A stretch of 64,000 nt of DNA from Arcuatula senhousia (Eukaryota > Mollusca > Bivalvia > Mytilida > Mytilidae): positions 103,013 through 167,012 of the forward strand of contig CAXARO010000949.1 in NCBI GenBank assembly GCA_963971305.1, in the 5' to 3' direction. The notes below the pieces were generated by a model. The model had not been told where the DNA came from. It saw only the letters and a list, made by a program, of their open reading frames with translations, and did no database searches. The position numbers and the translations under genes were made by a program. Positions 33,612 to 45,859 of the stretch are shown here, in pieces; the first letter of the stretch is position 1, and the number at the start of each line of letters is the position of its first letter.

Positions 33612-33960
33612 TTATCTTTTATAGTCAAAATATTCTCTTTCAGATTTGTAATTACGAGAATTTTTGTTTGCAATATAGTTGCTGGCTCTGCTTGGCTGCG
33701 GGGCTGGATATTTCTTGTAGCTTGATGGTCCTATGCACGTTTTTCCTGGCTTTTTAGAAACAGGATATTTTGAATTTGGGCCAAGATATGAATCCGCAAA
33801 GACTTTGTTGTTAAAGGAAACTGAATGTTCCTTGATTTCCATCATTTCGTCAGTAGTGGAATCTGAAACTCGCCGGATGTTGATGAAATCAGGAGATGCG
33901 ACGACAGATGGCGCTTCGTTGATAGGTGTAAAACAACTAATTTGGGATCCAGTCGGTGCA
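33612..33960 (-). CDS. Probable receptor C cytoplasmic tail exon
   Basis: A minus-strand frame of about 115 codons ending at TAA (33612) with tail-like composition: NEAPSVVASPDFINIRRVSD, KTCIGPSSYKKYPAPQPSR and a Tyr-rich end (SEREYFDYKR). Its acceptor is uncertain (AAATTAG near 33941 or CGAAG near 33913) and neither fits the phase-0 donor of the exon at 36924-37017. An intermediate exon, or damage from the local duplication, must be involved. Several tyrosines are followed by small or basic residues. Confidence 0.45.
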
Positions 33961-34367
33961 CATATAAAAAAGTAGTACATATAGGAGACAAAGTAGTCCA
34001 TATAAGGTACTGTATCTTTAGAATGACATGTCCTACACCAATAAATTTGGTATTTTCTAAAAGCTTAAAGACTTGAGAACATTTTGAGCCCATGAAACAG
34101 TCATTATTATGATGTTTAGAAAAATAGTGAGTAGTAATTTATGGGCATGTGATTTGGTTAGAATGTTTACATTAGTTCCCGTTTTCTGTCACATGCCACT
34201 TCCGGTAAACCGTTCTCTCCCAGATGCCGAGGAACCTTATATGAGATTTACATGAAAGGTACTGTTATGTGTCTACTTTAAGGCACAAGTACTGTCACAC
34301 CCCAAAAAATTCATTTCTGAGTTTGACAGTGACCCCCCTAAACCAGGTTTAACATAGAAAGTAATGG
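33922..34367. repeat. 446-bp tandem duplication, copy 1
   Basis: Colinear without gaps and, by eye, identical to 36454-36899. This copy ends where the TIR element at 34368 begins; its right flank resumes at 35539 as GGGAGCCTGAATTAG. An assembly artefact from two haplotypes cannot be excluded. Confidence 0.9.
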
Positions 34368-35538
34368 CCCTTACCAAAAAAAGAGGTCTTCCGCAACCTG
34401 TTGCCGCTGATCTGCAGCAAAGTTGCTGTAAATTAGCGGTAAACTGTCTGCTGCAGACTTACGGCGACTTTTTACCATGCAAATTAGGTTTGCCGTAAGT
34501 CTGCAGCAGATAAATTCTTTGACCTTATATGGGCATGCACCTGCAAACTCTCGCGAACATCGCAGCTAGCTGCAAACCTGCAGCAAGTTTTCTGCGAACT
34601 TTGCCGTAAGTCTGCTGCGACTTTTTACCATGCAAATTAGGTTTGCAGCAGGTCTGCTGCAAACTCTTCATAACCTTATATGGACATTTTTATCAGATGT
34701 TGCAGTAAATCTGCATGAATGAACAATTTATATTAAGTGATGCATGTATAACAAAATTTAATTATACATATATGGTCTTTAGTATATTGCATGCATAAGA
34801 CATTTTTTCAAGCTTGAAAAAATCTATTAAATAAAAATTTATTCAAGATGTGAACCATTAAATTATCACTGATTTGAAAATTTAAAACAAAAAAACAATA
34901 GATGAGAACTATATAATACTTTTGTAGAAAAGTGGAAAGAACTATACATGTACCTAAAAGTAAAAGGACCTTCTAAAACTGCCAATGATTTCTAAAATTT
35001 GAACTCTTTAACTGATAAAAAATGCTATTCATTTTTCATTTGTTTGCATATCTCTACTTTAAAAAGATAATAATTCATCCATATACATTTATGCAACCTT
35101 GGAGTAAAAATTGGCAAGAAATTTAGCTTATTTGCATGTCATATTGCAAGAATAATATTATTTTACTTACTTTATCTTCATCTTTTAAAATGTACACCAT
35201 TAAATCCTTTTAAAATACTGATTTGAGCTAATAACATGTGAACTTCCATTAGAAGAATCTTTGCCTCCAAAACTGATGATGTCATAGATGACATCATCAA
35301 GTGTACCAGGGTTAAAATTATCAATTGCTGCAAACTTGCTGCAAACAGTTAACTTTTCCTGCATATCTGCAAACTTTGTATTATTTGCTGCAGATTTACG
35401 GCAAACTCGCAGAAAGTTTGCAGGTAGCCGCAAACATCTGCGAACTATTATCTTTTCTTTCTGCGAACTAAAAAGTCTGCTGCAAGCTTACTGCAGACTT
35501 GCGGCAGGCTTACAGCAGACAGTAGTGTTTTGTAAGGG
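34368..35538. mobile_element. 1171-bp non-autonomous TIR element with TCTGCTGCAAAC-type motifs
   Basis: The ends are CCCTTACCAAAA and TTTTGTAAGGG. The intact paralogue at 36890-36906 (AAGTAATGGGAGCC) shows the empty site and suggests a 2-bp GG (2-3 bp) target duplication. About 300 bp at each end are filled with GTCTGCAGCAGA / TCTGCTGCAAAC / TTTGCAGCAGG-like words in both orientations, including two tandem units with ACTTTTTACCATGCAAATTA. Subterminal motif arrays with a 2-3 bp duplication recall CACTA/EnSpm-type elements; the class is inferred. No transposase is present. Confidence 0.8.
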
Positions 35539-36453
35539 GGGAGCCTGAATTAGTTTTTTTTCACCTCTTACTGGGGCTAACCAAAAAATCAAAAATGCAT
35601 AGAATACTCATTTAATGGCCTAAATCATTACCTTTGCACATTACAACTGTGAAACAGACTAGATTTTGCTTCCTTTCTTTTATTTATAGGAACATTGGCT
35701 CATAAATGCCAATTTCATTGTCGCGACATGATTTTTGGTCAAAATTTCACTGCGAGTCATGAACGTCACAAAAATTTCTAGTTATAAGATATTTAACTGG
35801 CTTAAAGTGATGAATTAATCTTCGAATATTGTGTTGTAGTCCTATTCCACAATTTGTTTCCAGAAATCTTAAAATTTGTGAATTGTTTACCACTATTAAG
35901 ATGCGCGACATATGTGATTTTGCCCCTCTTTCATTACCTAGCTTGCTAGTATGTTTTGGTTATTTTTTCAAAATTTTGTGGATAAATACCTATAATATAC
36001 TTTTTTTTGTGTCTGTGTTTGATTTGTATACCAACTTATACTATTTTAAGCAAAAAATATTAATGTTTTGGCAAATAATCCAAGTTTTTGTATGTCAGGA
36101 TTGGCATGTCATGGAAAAAAGGGGGGTGGTTTTGTTGAATTTTCTTGCCAATAGCATGAATTATTAATTTTGAGGGTTTTTTTCAAGCAAATGATTGTAT
36201 TTCTATTTAAATATGTAGTTTATCTTAGGTTAAGTCTTTTATATCAGACTTTTAACTATTCAACTCAAAAACTAAAGCCATAACTTCATGTTTCTGGCTA
36301 ATATGTTTATGGCCGCATTGGTATGGGGGTCTTTATACTGGCCCACCACAACAAAAAACATGATAAAACAATCAAATCTTTTATTCAGATGAAGTCATGT
36401 AGGTCTACACACAAATATTAGTAAATTTTATTCTCCAACAAAAATATTCTGTA
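35539..36453. other. Gene-free spacer between duplicated blocks
   Basis: AT-rich sequence without credible exons. A 12-bp stretch before GTGAAAA at about 35565 mirrors the donor context of the receptor C juxtamembrane exon and may be the decayed edge of its duplicate. Confidence 0.45.
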
Positions 36454-36899
36454 ATAGGTGTAAAACAACTAATTTGGGATCCAGTCGGTGCACATATAAA
36501 AAAGTAGTACATATAGGAGACAAAGTAGTCCATATAAGGTACTGTATCTTTAGAATGACATGTCCTACACCAATAAATTTGGTATTTTCTAAAAGCTTAA
36601 AGACTTGAGAACATTTTGAGCCCATGAAACAGTCATTATTATGATGTTTAGAAAAATAGTGAGTAGTAATTTATGGGCATGTGATTTGGTTAGAATGTTT
36701 ACATTAGTTCCCGTTTTCTGTCACATGCCACTTCCGGTAAACCGTTCTCTCCCAGATGCCGAGGAACCTTATATGAGATTTACATGAAAGGTACTGTTAT
36801 GTGTCTACTTTAAGGCACAAGTACTGTCACACCCCAAAAAATTCATTTCTGAGTTTGACAGTGACCCCCCTAAACCAGGTTTAACATAGAAAGTAATGG
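36454..36899. repeat. 446-bp tandem duplication, copy 2 (empty site)
   Basis: Identical by eye to 33922-34367 and uninterrupted through AAGTAATGGGAGCCTG, so it defines the insertion point of the element at 34368-35538. Confidence 0.9.
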
Positions 36900-36923
36900 G
36901 AGCCTGAATTAGTTATTTTTCAC

Positions 36924-37017
36924 CTTGATAAAGCCAGGTGTGTGAGAGAAGTCTTGACTGCAGAACACAGAATCGTCTGCGCTGGTGTTTGCATCTTTCT
37001 TGGTTTTATAAAGAACC
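36924..37017 (-). CDS. Receptor C juxtamembrane exon
   Basis: A 94-nt exon after TATTTTTGTTTAG with donor ATCAAG|GTGAAA. It enters in phase 2, as required by the transmembrane exon upstream, and leaves in phase 0. It encodes VLYKTKKDANTSADDSVFCS and QDFSHTPGFIK, a basic then polar cytoplasmic start. Confidence 0.65.
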
Positions 37018-37700
37018 CTAAACAAAAATATAGTTGAAGTAATTCATTGCAAATTCAAACTATGGTGGAGAAACAACTCTTTCAAACTTTTTTGTCTGAA
37101 CATTTTTATCATAATGCATAACGATACCATAATATGAACAATTTATTATGAGTTTTGTACAGAATAATAGATTTTCAGTAAGCATTATATATACTAGAAA
37201 AACTGTTAAGGAAGAGTAGGGCTACAATATCATTACCTAACATAAGGTTATTGATGGTTATGGGATAAATAAAAAGAAGGTCCACATCTACGATATATAA
37301 GAAGATTCTTTGAAAATATTGAGAAAATGCTTCATGGCGTCAAGAAAAAGTAGCGAATACAAAAAGTGTGATGGACGGAAGGACCAACACGATATAGGTC
37401 CCCTACCCGACACTTGTAAAGCGAGGGTATTAATAGGTAAATAGCTAGGGAATGGTTTATCAACTTTAAGTTTTGAGTCAAGTTGCAAATATTATACGTC
37501 CCTGTCCAAACCAAAGTCAATCTTTGAGCCCATCAATTCGATCACTTGAGGGTATAAGCATTTGGGACCACCCTTGCAAATGGCACCTAGAAAGCCGTCG
37601 CAAATTGTTCCTTAAACCTAGAATCGAACCACTGGCCCCGTGCAGTCCAACACATTTATCACAACACAGCCGGCTTTATTATGCAAATGCTTGCACTTAC

Positions 37701-37779
37701 CTTATGATCATTCCAAGTATTATAAGTATAGCCAGAGACGACAAGGAAACTGTTACCCCAAGTGCTATTGTCTCATTCA
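37701..37779 (-). CDS. Receptor C transmembrane exon
   Basis: A 79-nt exon with acceptor TTCTTCATATTCAG, donor CATAAG|GTAAGT, phase 1 in and phase 2 out. It encodes ETIALGVTVSLSSLAILIIL and GMII, a single membrane span. It is a near copy of the exon cut by the left window edge. Its stalk and ectodomain exons should lie at higher coordinates but were not found between 37.8 and 64 kb. Confidence 0.75.
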
Positions 37780-38494
37780 CTGAATATGAAGAAAAAAACC
37801 AAAAAGTTTACAAATACAAAAATATACATTGAGAGTTATTATGTAGTGCTGAATTGGTTTCCCTGTTTGAACGTTTTGGCTTAGACTACTTTTACCTAAA
37901 TACTTTTGGTTTTCGACCTTCCAGTGTTTTGATTCAAATTCTGATGGTGACCAATTACTCCTTGAAAAATGCATATACAGCATAGCCAAATAAACTTCTT
38001 TTGGAAACCACTTTGGTATTTTGTATTATCGATTCTTTTGTCAATTATATATAGTCTTTGATAAGTCTGTAATATTTGAACTGTGAAAGAAAGCAGTCAC
38101 CATGTTTGATTCGTATTAATTTTGTTTGAAATGTGTCTTTAAGAGACGAAACGCTCATCAGAACTTGTATTTATTTTGTCAGCTCACCTGACCCAAAAGG
38201 TCAAGTGAGCTATTGTCATCGCCATGCGTCCGTCGTCCGGCCGTCGTCCGTCCGTTACTTTTTTAAAAATCTTCTCTGAAACAACTGTAGGGATTTTTTT
38301 CAAAATTTGTTCACAGTATTGATCAGGGCATGATGTTTAAAAATTGTGGTCGGCTTTATAATTTGTCAACAAACATGGCTGCTGTTACTAAAAATAGAAC
38401 ATGGGATTAAATCACATTCAAAGGCTTATAACTTGAAAACTAGAACAGATACAAAAAATCTAAATAGTCTTCGGCTCTTCAAAATCAATTACGT
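37740..38494. repeat. Segmental duplication, right copy
   Basis: Matches 1-738. It covers part of the receptor C transmembrane exon, the hammerhead-like relic at 38128-38161 and the start of an AGCTCACCTGACC element (hairpin from about 38181). The sequence diverges after AATTACGTT. Confidence 0.9.
38128..38161 (+). ncRNA. Degenerate hammerhead-like motif, duplicate
   Basis: Same sequence as 379-412: stem II GTCTT-TAA-GAGAC and GAAAC kept, first core strand lost. Confidence 0.3.
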
Positions 38495-39539
38495 TGATAA
38501 AATGTAGTGGGGCCGTAGTGAACACGATGCCGACTTCCGGTTTGGGAATGATTCCCTATAGGAACTTTTCAGCGTGTAAAACTGCCACCTGCCAGGCCGG
38601 AACAGCTTCTCGTACCGTCTTTGGTTAAACATAACCCCCATGATGTCAACTCATGGTAAGACCTTGTTATATCGCTGATTTTGATTTGATCTTTTATGGT
38701 TTTTTAAATAAAAACCACATAGCCCTTTAGATAATGGTTAATTGTCAAATTTTAATAATAATAACTTATTGCTATATGCTTGTGACATATATAACGTCAT
38801 TTGTATAGAATCTATACCATGTATACCAATAACAAATTGAGAATTATTTTAGTGCATGGACATGACATATTTCTTTCATATATCAGTCAAGCTACCTCTC
38901 TTTTTAAATATTTATTTACATTTTGTATATATCTTTATTTTGATATATATTATGTTCAATAACAACAGAGTTTAACAAGGCCAAATTGTCCACATAGCAA
39001 TGTCATATATAAAATCATACAAACAACATGCATGTTACAGTCAGATTAAATGCAAAAGACTAATGACACTCAATATCAGCATATTCATGGTATTCATAAT
39101 ATAAAATTTGTTTTTCTTTTAATTCAAATGTTGTGTTTTTTAGGTGATGCTGACTGTGAACATAAAGGACAGATATGGGACACAATAAAATCTTTTTTTA
39201 AGCATACAAAGCTTTATTTTATACTGTAAATTGTATACAGATTTTTGGTGAAATATCTCCATAACACTGGTGTATGTAGCATTACACGACCTTGATGTTT
39301 ATTGCCTTAAAATGAAACTTCCCAGTCCATTCCTACTTTAGTATTATCGTTTTGCTAATCTCAATATGTTCAGAAAAGCTCATAAATCATTGAGAATATT
39401 ATGAATATCAAACCCCTCTGGTTTCATTTTTACAACACTTGCCCCATGAAGTTAAAGTTTTCTCTCAAATGAGTAGAGAAGTTGGTTTTTTAAAGGGTTT
39501 TGTTTTGTCCTCTTTTGCTGAATGAAAGATAATGAGTCT
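38495..39539. other. Gene-free stretch
   Basis: AT-rich, no exon with both splice borders and a coherent frame. No strong repeat structure noticed. Confidence 0.4.
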
Positions 39540-40490
39540 GAGATGTTGAATAAGTGTAGGAGACAACACCTACATCATTAACAATAACAATTTATAAAAA
39601 ATCACAACGAAAAACAGCCAGTAGCCTTCAATTAAATAGACCAGTGGTCGCTGCTCGCCGTTTTGCAATTGGTCCTGGATTGAAAATAAACTACATATGG
39701 TTGCGATAAGCAAGAACAGCTTCTCCTTAACGGTTGAACTTAGTTATTTATTCTTGGTTGGAGAAACAAGTTTTATGCTTATGTGAATCCCTCTCCAGTA
39801 TGCGATTGCAAGTGTAGCCCAAATATAATACAGTCGTTATATTTCACTCCCTGTAGTCGCTACATTAACCTGTTTCGCCGAAGTACAAGAAGACAGAAAG
39901 GGCTTGAATTATTCGAGTTCGGACATGTGTTGCCTTTGTAGCAGCCTCCATTGAGCCTTCTCATATCGAACTCTACAGAGGGTTGACGCTAATCAGATGT
40001 GGTATAAGTGTTCACGATTTAACAAACATAAACAAACAGCAATTAAAAATTTCACAATGAAAAACAACCTGCAGTCTTCAACATGACCAGAGGCTAAAAA
40101 GCTGCTGCACTGTACAAGATCCAATACTAATCCCCAAAATATCAGCGAAAGACCGGCCCATTTCTGAATTCAGACCAAATAGAAAATTATGAGATGTGGA
40201 ATAAGTGTACGCGACACAGCCCACAATCAAGCGGCAATTCAGAAAAACCACAATGGACAACCGTCAGCAGCCTTCAACGAGGCCAGTAGGCGCTGCTCGC
40301 GGTTCTGCAACTGACACAAGGTCTAAATAAAATGCATATAATTCAAATCCAGTCCTGAAATAGTCACTGATAGACCCCCTTCTTAAACAAGGACAAAAAA
40401 CATCAAAAAAACAAAGACAAACCAAAAGTGTTGACAAAGGTTCCTGGCTTAGGTCAGGCACATATAAAATGTGGCGGGGTTAAACGAGTT
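39540..40490 (-). repeat. Repeat cluster related to 20985-21265
   Basis: Three successive copies are recognisable by GAATAAGTGTA, CACAACGAAAAACAGCC and CAGCAGCCTTCAACGAGGCC-like words (about 39548, 40005, 40200). The last, 40190-40485, is the best preserved and closely matches the copy in PLAA intron 3. Confidence 0.65.
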
Positions 40491-42589
40491 TTTTGCCCCC
40501 CCCCTAAATTGATAATCATACAATGCACAAATATTACAAATCGATAAAATTTCAATTCAACAAGAAAAAACCTCAGACAACACTATACGAAACAACACTC
40601 GCAGTTGGTGACAGCTAAGAAGCAATTATAGAAGTTAGTCCATCAGCCAACTCTGAAAAGACGTCATATTTAAAAGTTGAGTGGATACCCCCGTAGACCG
40701 AATTTTTATGGTACAAAAATTTAGTATTACATCTAAGCTTCATAATTCCAAATGTTATACTTGTATAAAATATGCGGAAAATAGCGTAAAAATCATTTTT
40801 CTGGACCATCTGGTGAGCAATTGAAAAGTAGTCATTCATTTATTTTCAATAAATTGCTCATGGGGTTGAAAACTTCAATTACTGTTTTATAAATCTATAG
40901 TATGCATAGGGATTATTGACTTAGGAAAAGAATTTGCATCATAACAATGTCTAAAAAAGATATTTTTTAGATTTAAAATTGCTAATTATTACGTTCAAAA
41001 TTTCCCTATTTTTACAATTTGCGAATGTCTTCCTATGACTTCGCACGTATCACAGGTAAAATTTACTCAACAAGATTCACCTAATTACAATGGTCACAAT
41101 TAAAAACATTAAAACCACCAGGATTTGATAAAAACAGTGTTTTACAGAAAAATCCATTTTTAATGTCCATGTGCGGATTGTAATGGTTTGACCGATATGG
41201 TTTTATTTTTTAAATTATTAAATGTGAAGGTCACTTTTTCTATTTTTAGAAACAATTTTTTTATGATTTTAAGTCATTTCAATGGTATTTTTTAAAACCA
41301 ACATAAAAGAAGTTATATTACAGTAAAGGTGATTTTTTACATTATTGAAAACAAAGTTATAACCAATTAATCACGTTTTCTTGTTTTTGGCCTGTTAGAC
41401 TTTACTTTAGGTCAGGTGCGTTTGACTTTATTTATACTTATATGAAATATTTACATTACTTTTTACTTATAACTTATCTATTCTTTATTTCTGGCGACAA
41501 TTTATATCGAGCTGTCGCCTTAAAATAATGTAACGATGTCGTTTTGTAAATTTAGTTTTTTTTCCCAATTCTATTGTTATGAAATCAAAGAATGGATGAG
41601 GGGGTTGGTGTTTTCCTAAAATAATATTATGAATCTGAATTTTGATGAAAAATATTTAAGTAACAGAGGATAAAATATTTTGAAGAAGGATTTCTGCCAT
41701 ATAGAATAATGCTAATAATGAAAACAAAAATTTGTCTCGAGACACCTTTATGAAAAAAATAATTGTCTGATGGGAACAAACCCACCCCCCTCTTTTCGTG
41801 GTAATGGTCTGTCTCATAAAAAAAAGAGTACTTGAAGACAAAAAGTCCTCATTGATGATGGATTTTTACAATACTGCATTCCATTTTAAAGATTTAACAG
41901 CAATGTCATCTCATTCCTAAACATTCCCAAAGACTCCGCCACATACACAGACGAACAATTAGGATTTTTCGGACGATTGCTGTTGTTAAGAATCAAAAGC
42001 ACACCAAAGTTCCTCAGGCAATACTGGTACTGGTCCGCTGTAAATGAATAGAAAATGGTGCTGAAGCTTTTTCCATTGCAAAGGGCACGTTGATCTTCAT
42101 GTACCAGCATATGCTCTTAACCTTGAAGTGTCTGTTCCCATAGAAAGTTTGTATCCGTTTGCTCAGTTACTTTGTCCCAAACGATGTCAGAATTTTGTAT
42201 TTTTGTCTATAAAGTATTCTGTTAACAGGAAGTAGTTGAGTAATTCCTTAACTCTATTAAGAAATATAGAGTTAAGTTACATTAAAATTGAGACGGAATA
42301 CTTAATAACTTTGCAGAGCGACGCTCGATTTAAGAAGACGAACAATCAAAAAGTGAGCCTATGTATGTCGCTTCTGTCTAATGTTACTGGCGACACACAA
42401 AGAATACAAGCATTTTAGGTCTACAGAAACTTATATCATTAGTGTACCATTATTTCTTTTTTTATGTAATATCATGAAAAATGGGAAACACTGAAATCAG
42501 CAAAGTTAAAAGTTCGCATTTTAACACAATTTCAGGACAAGTAGTTTTCTTTGATTTTTTTTTTGAAATTTTGAATGAAGCATAATACG
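40491..42589. other. Gene-free stretch with GACCATTT-family fragment
   Basis: Mostly AT-rich unique sequence. About 41640-41830 carries GAAGAAGGATTTCTGCCATA and TGTCTCGAGACACC, the right half of the GACCATTT family. A minus-strand frame at 41886-42110 looks protein-like but lacks splice signals. Confidence 0.4.
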
Positions 42590-42596
42590 GGACATA

Positions 42597-43005
42597 TTGT
42601 ACTCGTGGAGAACTAGACTAGCTATCTCTTTCTATCTCACGTTCCGTTACACAAGTATTGATAATGTCCTTTCACTGAACAATTCTCTATTTGGTGACTT
42701 TCTCCATCTCAAATATCCTCAGGAACCTGAGATAAGGGACACAATGGATTCTAGGAAGTCTGCTTCATATTTAGATTTACATCTCGTAACTGACTCTCAA
42801 GGAATACTTCAACAAAGCTCTATGACAAACGTGATGACTTCAACTTTCCTTTTTTGTGTAGCAACATTCCGTCCGCTCCGGCTTATGAAGTGTTCGTATC
42901 ACAGTTGATTCGTTACTCCAGAGCTTGCGGCAATTACATCGATTCCTTGGCAGAGCGTCACGTTTGACACAGAAAAGGCTAACACAGGGTTATGTTGCTC
43001 CACGG
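42597..43005 (+). pseudogene. Reverse transcriptase fragment, YxDD motif lost
   Basis: FRYTSIDNVLSLNNSLFGDF, then SASYLDLHLVTDSQG, matches an RT family in which R(Y)YIDDVLSLNN and ANYFDLHL-type words are conserved. The catalytic pair is changed (SIDN) and the frame shifts near 42820; after it AYEVFVSQLIRYSRACGNYI is readable. Only this segment is present. The retroelement class is not certain. Confidence 0.65.
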
Positions 43006-43014
43006 TTGCCCCTA

Positions 43015-43145
43015 AAGTTGAGTTGGCGTTGTTGATTTCCGTTCGTTTGATTTTGTGTTTTGTGTTTCTTCGTGCTGTTCTTGTTCATGTTTACCGGTTT
43101 TGTCGTTGCCTTTTCGGACTTTTGACACTCGAATGCCCTATTTGT
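43015..43145 (+). repeat. Interspersed repeat with CTTTTCGGACTTTTGACACTCG motif
   Basis: Starts at GTTGGCGTTGTTGATTTCCG and includes TTCATGTTTACCGGTTTTG, as in the copy at 18834-18935. Adjacent to the RT fragment, so it may be the tail region of that element. Confidence 0.55.
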
Positions 43146-44979
43146 GCCTGTTTGCTTCTTTGATTTCATTCGTCGGTTAGCACAATCACTAACTTCAATG
43201 GTTTGGTGATTTCAACTTCGTTTAGTTAACTTCTTTCTGGGAAAAATTGACCAAACTCTACGACATTGCTCAGCAGCATAAAAAAGTTCACAATAAAAAG
43301 GCCTGTTTTTCAAAATATATTTAGTTACGATTGTAATGAGAGTTTCTTTTTTGTTGTTTTAGAAGTACGCTTATTGCTTTGAATTTCGTTAAAATATAGA
43401 TTCTTTAGAAGACGGTTCAGGAAAAGACTGCCAACAATGAAGAAGCTAAATATGGATCTTCAAAGTATTTACAAATATACTAGTAGTAATTTCAAAAGGC
43501 AAAACAATCATAACAAAGCGTTAAAAAAATTGAAAAAAAATCCATATAGAACTTTATTAATTGGCTGGCATATTTCCTCGATAACAGTTACTTTGTATCC
43601 CTTTTGTAACTAAGTGCAACAAACGGTCAAACATGCAGCGCCATTATTGTATACATGTTGTATGCTGCCTTGCAAAAAGATCCAAAATGCACATGTACGT
43701 GTAATTATGGCAACTTTTAAACGACAATTAAGACTAAAGTTCTTATATTCTGATACTATAGTTTCAAAAAGGTCAAATATATAAACTAAAATTGAAAAAA
43801 TATATAATGAAACACATTATGTTGATCATTTGTATTTACACATGAAAAAAATATAGATTTCAGGCGACTGGGGCTACATTCATAAATACCGAAACTTGTC
43901 AACCAGTACCACAAATATTTTAATGGAATTGTTTTATTTAATTTGTTATGTTGTAGGTAGATTCTTTCCACAAAATATTCCACCTAGCTATCCTATTTTT
44001 TTAGGAAATAAAAAAAGAAAATGAAAAAAAAATCATTTTAGTCATTCCTTGTATTATCTCCCTTTAAGACTTCTTTGAGTGAAAATTTTAACAAACTTTT
44101 GTCTGTCGTTGGTTGTCTGGACAACATTTAATATGTTAAAAGTTTTCTTTTCAATAATATTGTAGTAGACTTAGTATAATAGAATGTTTTATAAGGGTTG
44201 AAATTTTTTGACAGTATATAGTACCCCTAAAGGGGCCTCTGTTATACCAGTTTCCGCATCTTTTTGCAAAGTATAACAAGTTGCAAAATAAAGTTCACAT
44301 GTTTGTCTTTTGATTTCTGCAATAAAAAATCGGTCTACAGGGGTATCCACTCAAATAATTTTTTTCCGGACCTGGCTGATGGACTAAGTGTCTTTGATAC
44401 AACCTTCTTTGTCCCTTCTGAAGTATGAGAAGGGTTTTTCAGGCCATCTTCGCAAATGGTGTCGCCACGAAAAAAAAATCGTAACGAATTGTTCAGCTAA
44501 TGCTTTTCGAATGCATTTATAATGTAACTTCAAGTAGGTATCTCATATGGTGAGAACTTCGAAGCGTTTTCAGGTCTGTCGCTTTTCTACTTTCCTCCTA
44601 TTTTATAAGCATGATAAGTGGACTTTGAATTTTTGTCGGTCGGCGGGGACCCAGGAACTCTGTTGTTGTTTAAAGTTTGAGTCAAATAGCAACTATTAGT
44701 TTTAAGGGGGGTAAAATTAAGAATGAAAAGGCAGTATGCCAAAAATCGTGAAATAAAATACAGAGGGACAGTACTTCGATAAGCAGAATGGCGATTTGTT
44801 GCAAATTTTCCAAAACAAAACAAAAAATGCAGTGAATTGCAGGACACATTGAACATCGATATCTTGAACGCACATTGCAGCTCTGGGTCACTCCCGGAGC
44901 CACGTCTGTCTGAGGGTCGGTTAAACATCTATCGCAAGAAGAATGCTCTGTATTTCTGCGCGCCTTGGTGTGCAAAAAG
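43146..44979. other. Gene-free stretch
   Basis: AT-rich sequence without a supported gene. It holds a small hairpin, ACCCCTAAAGGGGCC, at about 44222. Confidence 0.4.
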
Positions 44980-45240
44980 TATTTAGGCTCTATATTTCGC
45001 AAAAAACTATCAAGGGACCGACCATTTAACATGAAAATGGGCTTGTTTCTTCTTAAAAATATTCTGAATATTATCTTCAATGAAAAAATATTTTGACAGC
45101 AAAGATGAAGTAAAAAATATTCAGAAGAAGGATTTCTGCACTACTGATAAAGTAGTGATTAATGCCAATATAAGGGAAAAAATATTGTGTCGTGACACCT
45201 GAAGAAAAAACATATTTTCCCCTAGCTTTGCGCGGAAACA
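44980..45240 (+). repeat. GACCATTT-family interspersed repeat
   Basis: AGGGACCGACCATTTAACAT, then AGAAGAAGGATTTCTGCACT and GTGTCGTGACACCTGAAG. Same order as 49980-50230. A second start, TACCGACCATTTAACTTTGA, lies at about 45397. Confidence 0.65.
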
Positions 45241-45859
45241 ACATGGCTAATACAACTCAGGTACGGAAATCTGAATAAGCGCAAAAATAAGCGTTAATTT
45301 CATCCCTAATTAAACTAACTTCAGTTTTAATTTTCTCAGGTCAAAATGAAAATTTTATCTCCTATTTCATTTGATCTATATTTGTTTGATGTATTTTACC
45401 GACCATTTAACTTTGAGGTCTTGTTCTTAAAAAATGGCGCACTTCTAGCGCGGAAAAGCATGCAGAATATATTTTTTAGAGGCGCTGTACGTCACATTTA
45501 AAAAAAAAATAATAACCAAATATTTTGTGTGGCAGAAATCATACTTCAGGTCTTATGCTTTATCATAATTTACCTCATGTGCCATAATATTTTTTCATCA
45601 CAACATATTAAGATTTTTATTTAGGAAAAGCCCCCCCCCCCCATTTTTCAACTAGAACTTTATTATTTGGCGGTTTTTATCATTGTCGAGGAGCACGGGC
45701 AAGATTTTGTGGCGGGAATTGAGTCGATGCATCGTATAAGGAACGACCCTATTTACTCGGTTCATTTAAATTTCAATTGAAACTTAGAACAAAAAATGAA
45801 TTATTCATTACAAATATGAATAATTCATGAGGTTGGGTAAATATAAAATTTATTTTTAG

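Noticed and set aside
35266..35300. CTGATGATGTCATAGATGACATCATC as a ribozyme
   Set aside because: A simple imperfect palindrome without GAAA or a cleavage site.
41886..42110. Minus-strand 74-codon frame (FYSFTADQYQYCLRN...) as a receptor C ectodomain exon
   Set aside because: Protein-like, but no GT donor or convincing acceptor in the required phase.
44587..45080. Overlapping minus-strand frames of 113 and 132 codons
   Set aside because: Low-complexity, overlap each other in different frames and partly cover a dispersed repeat.
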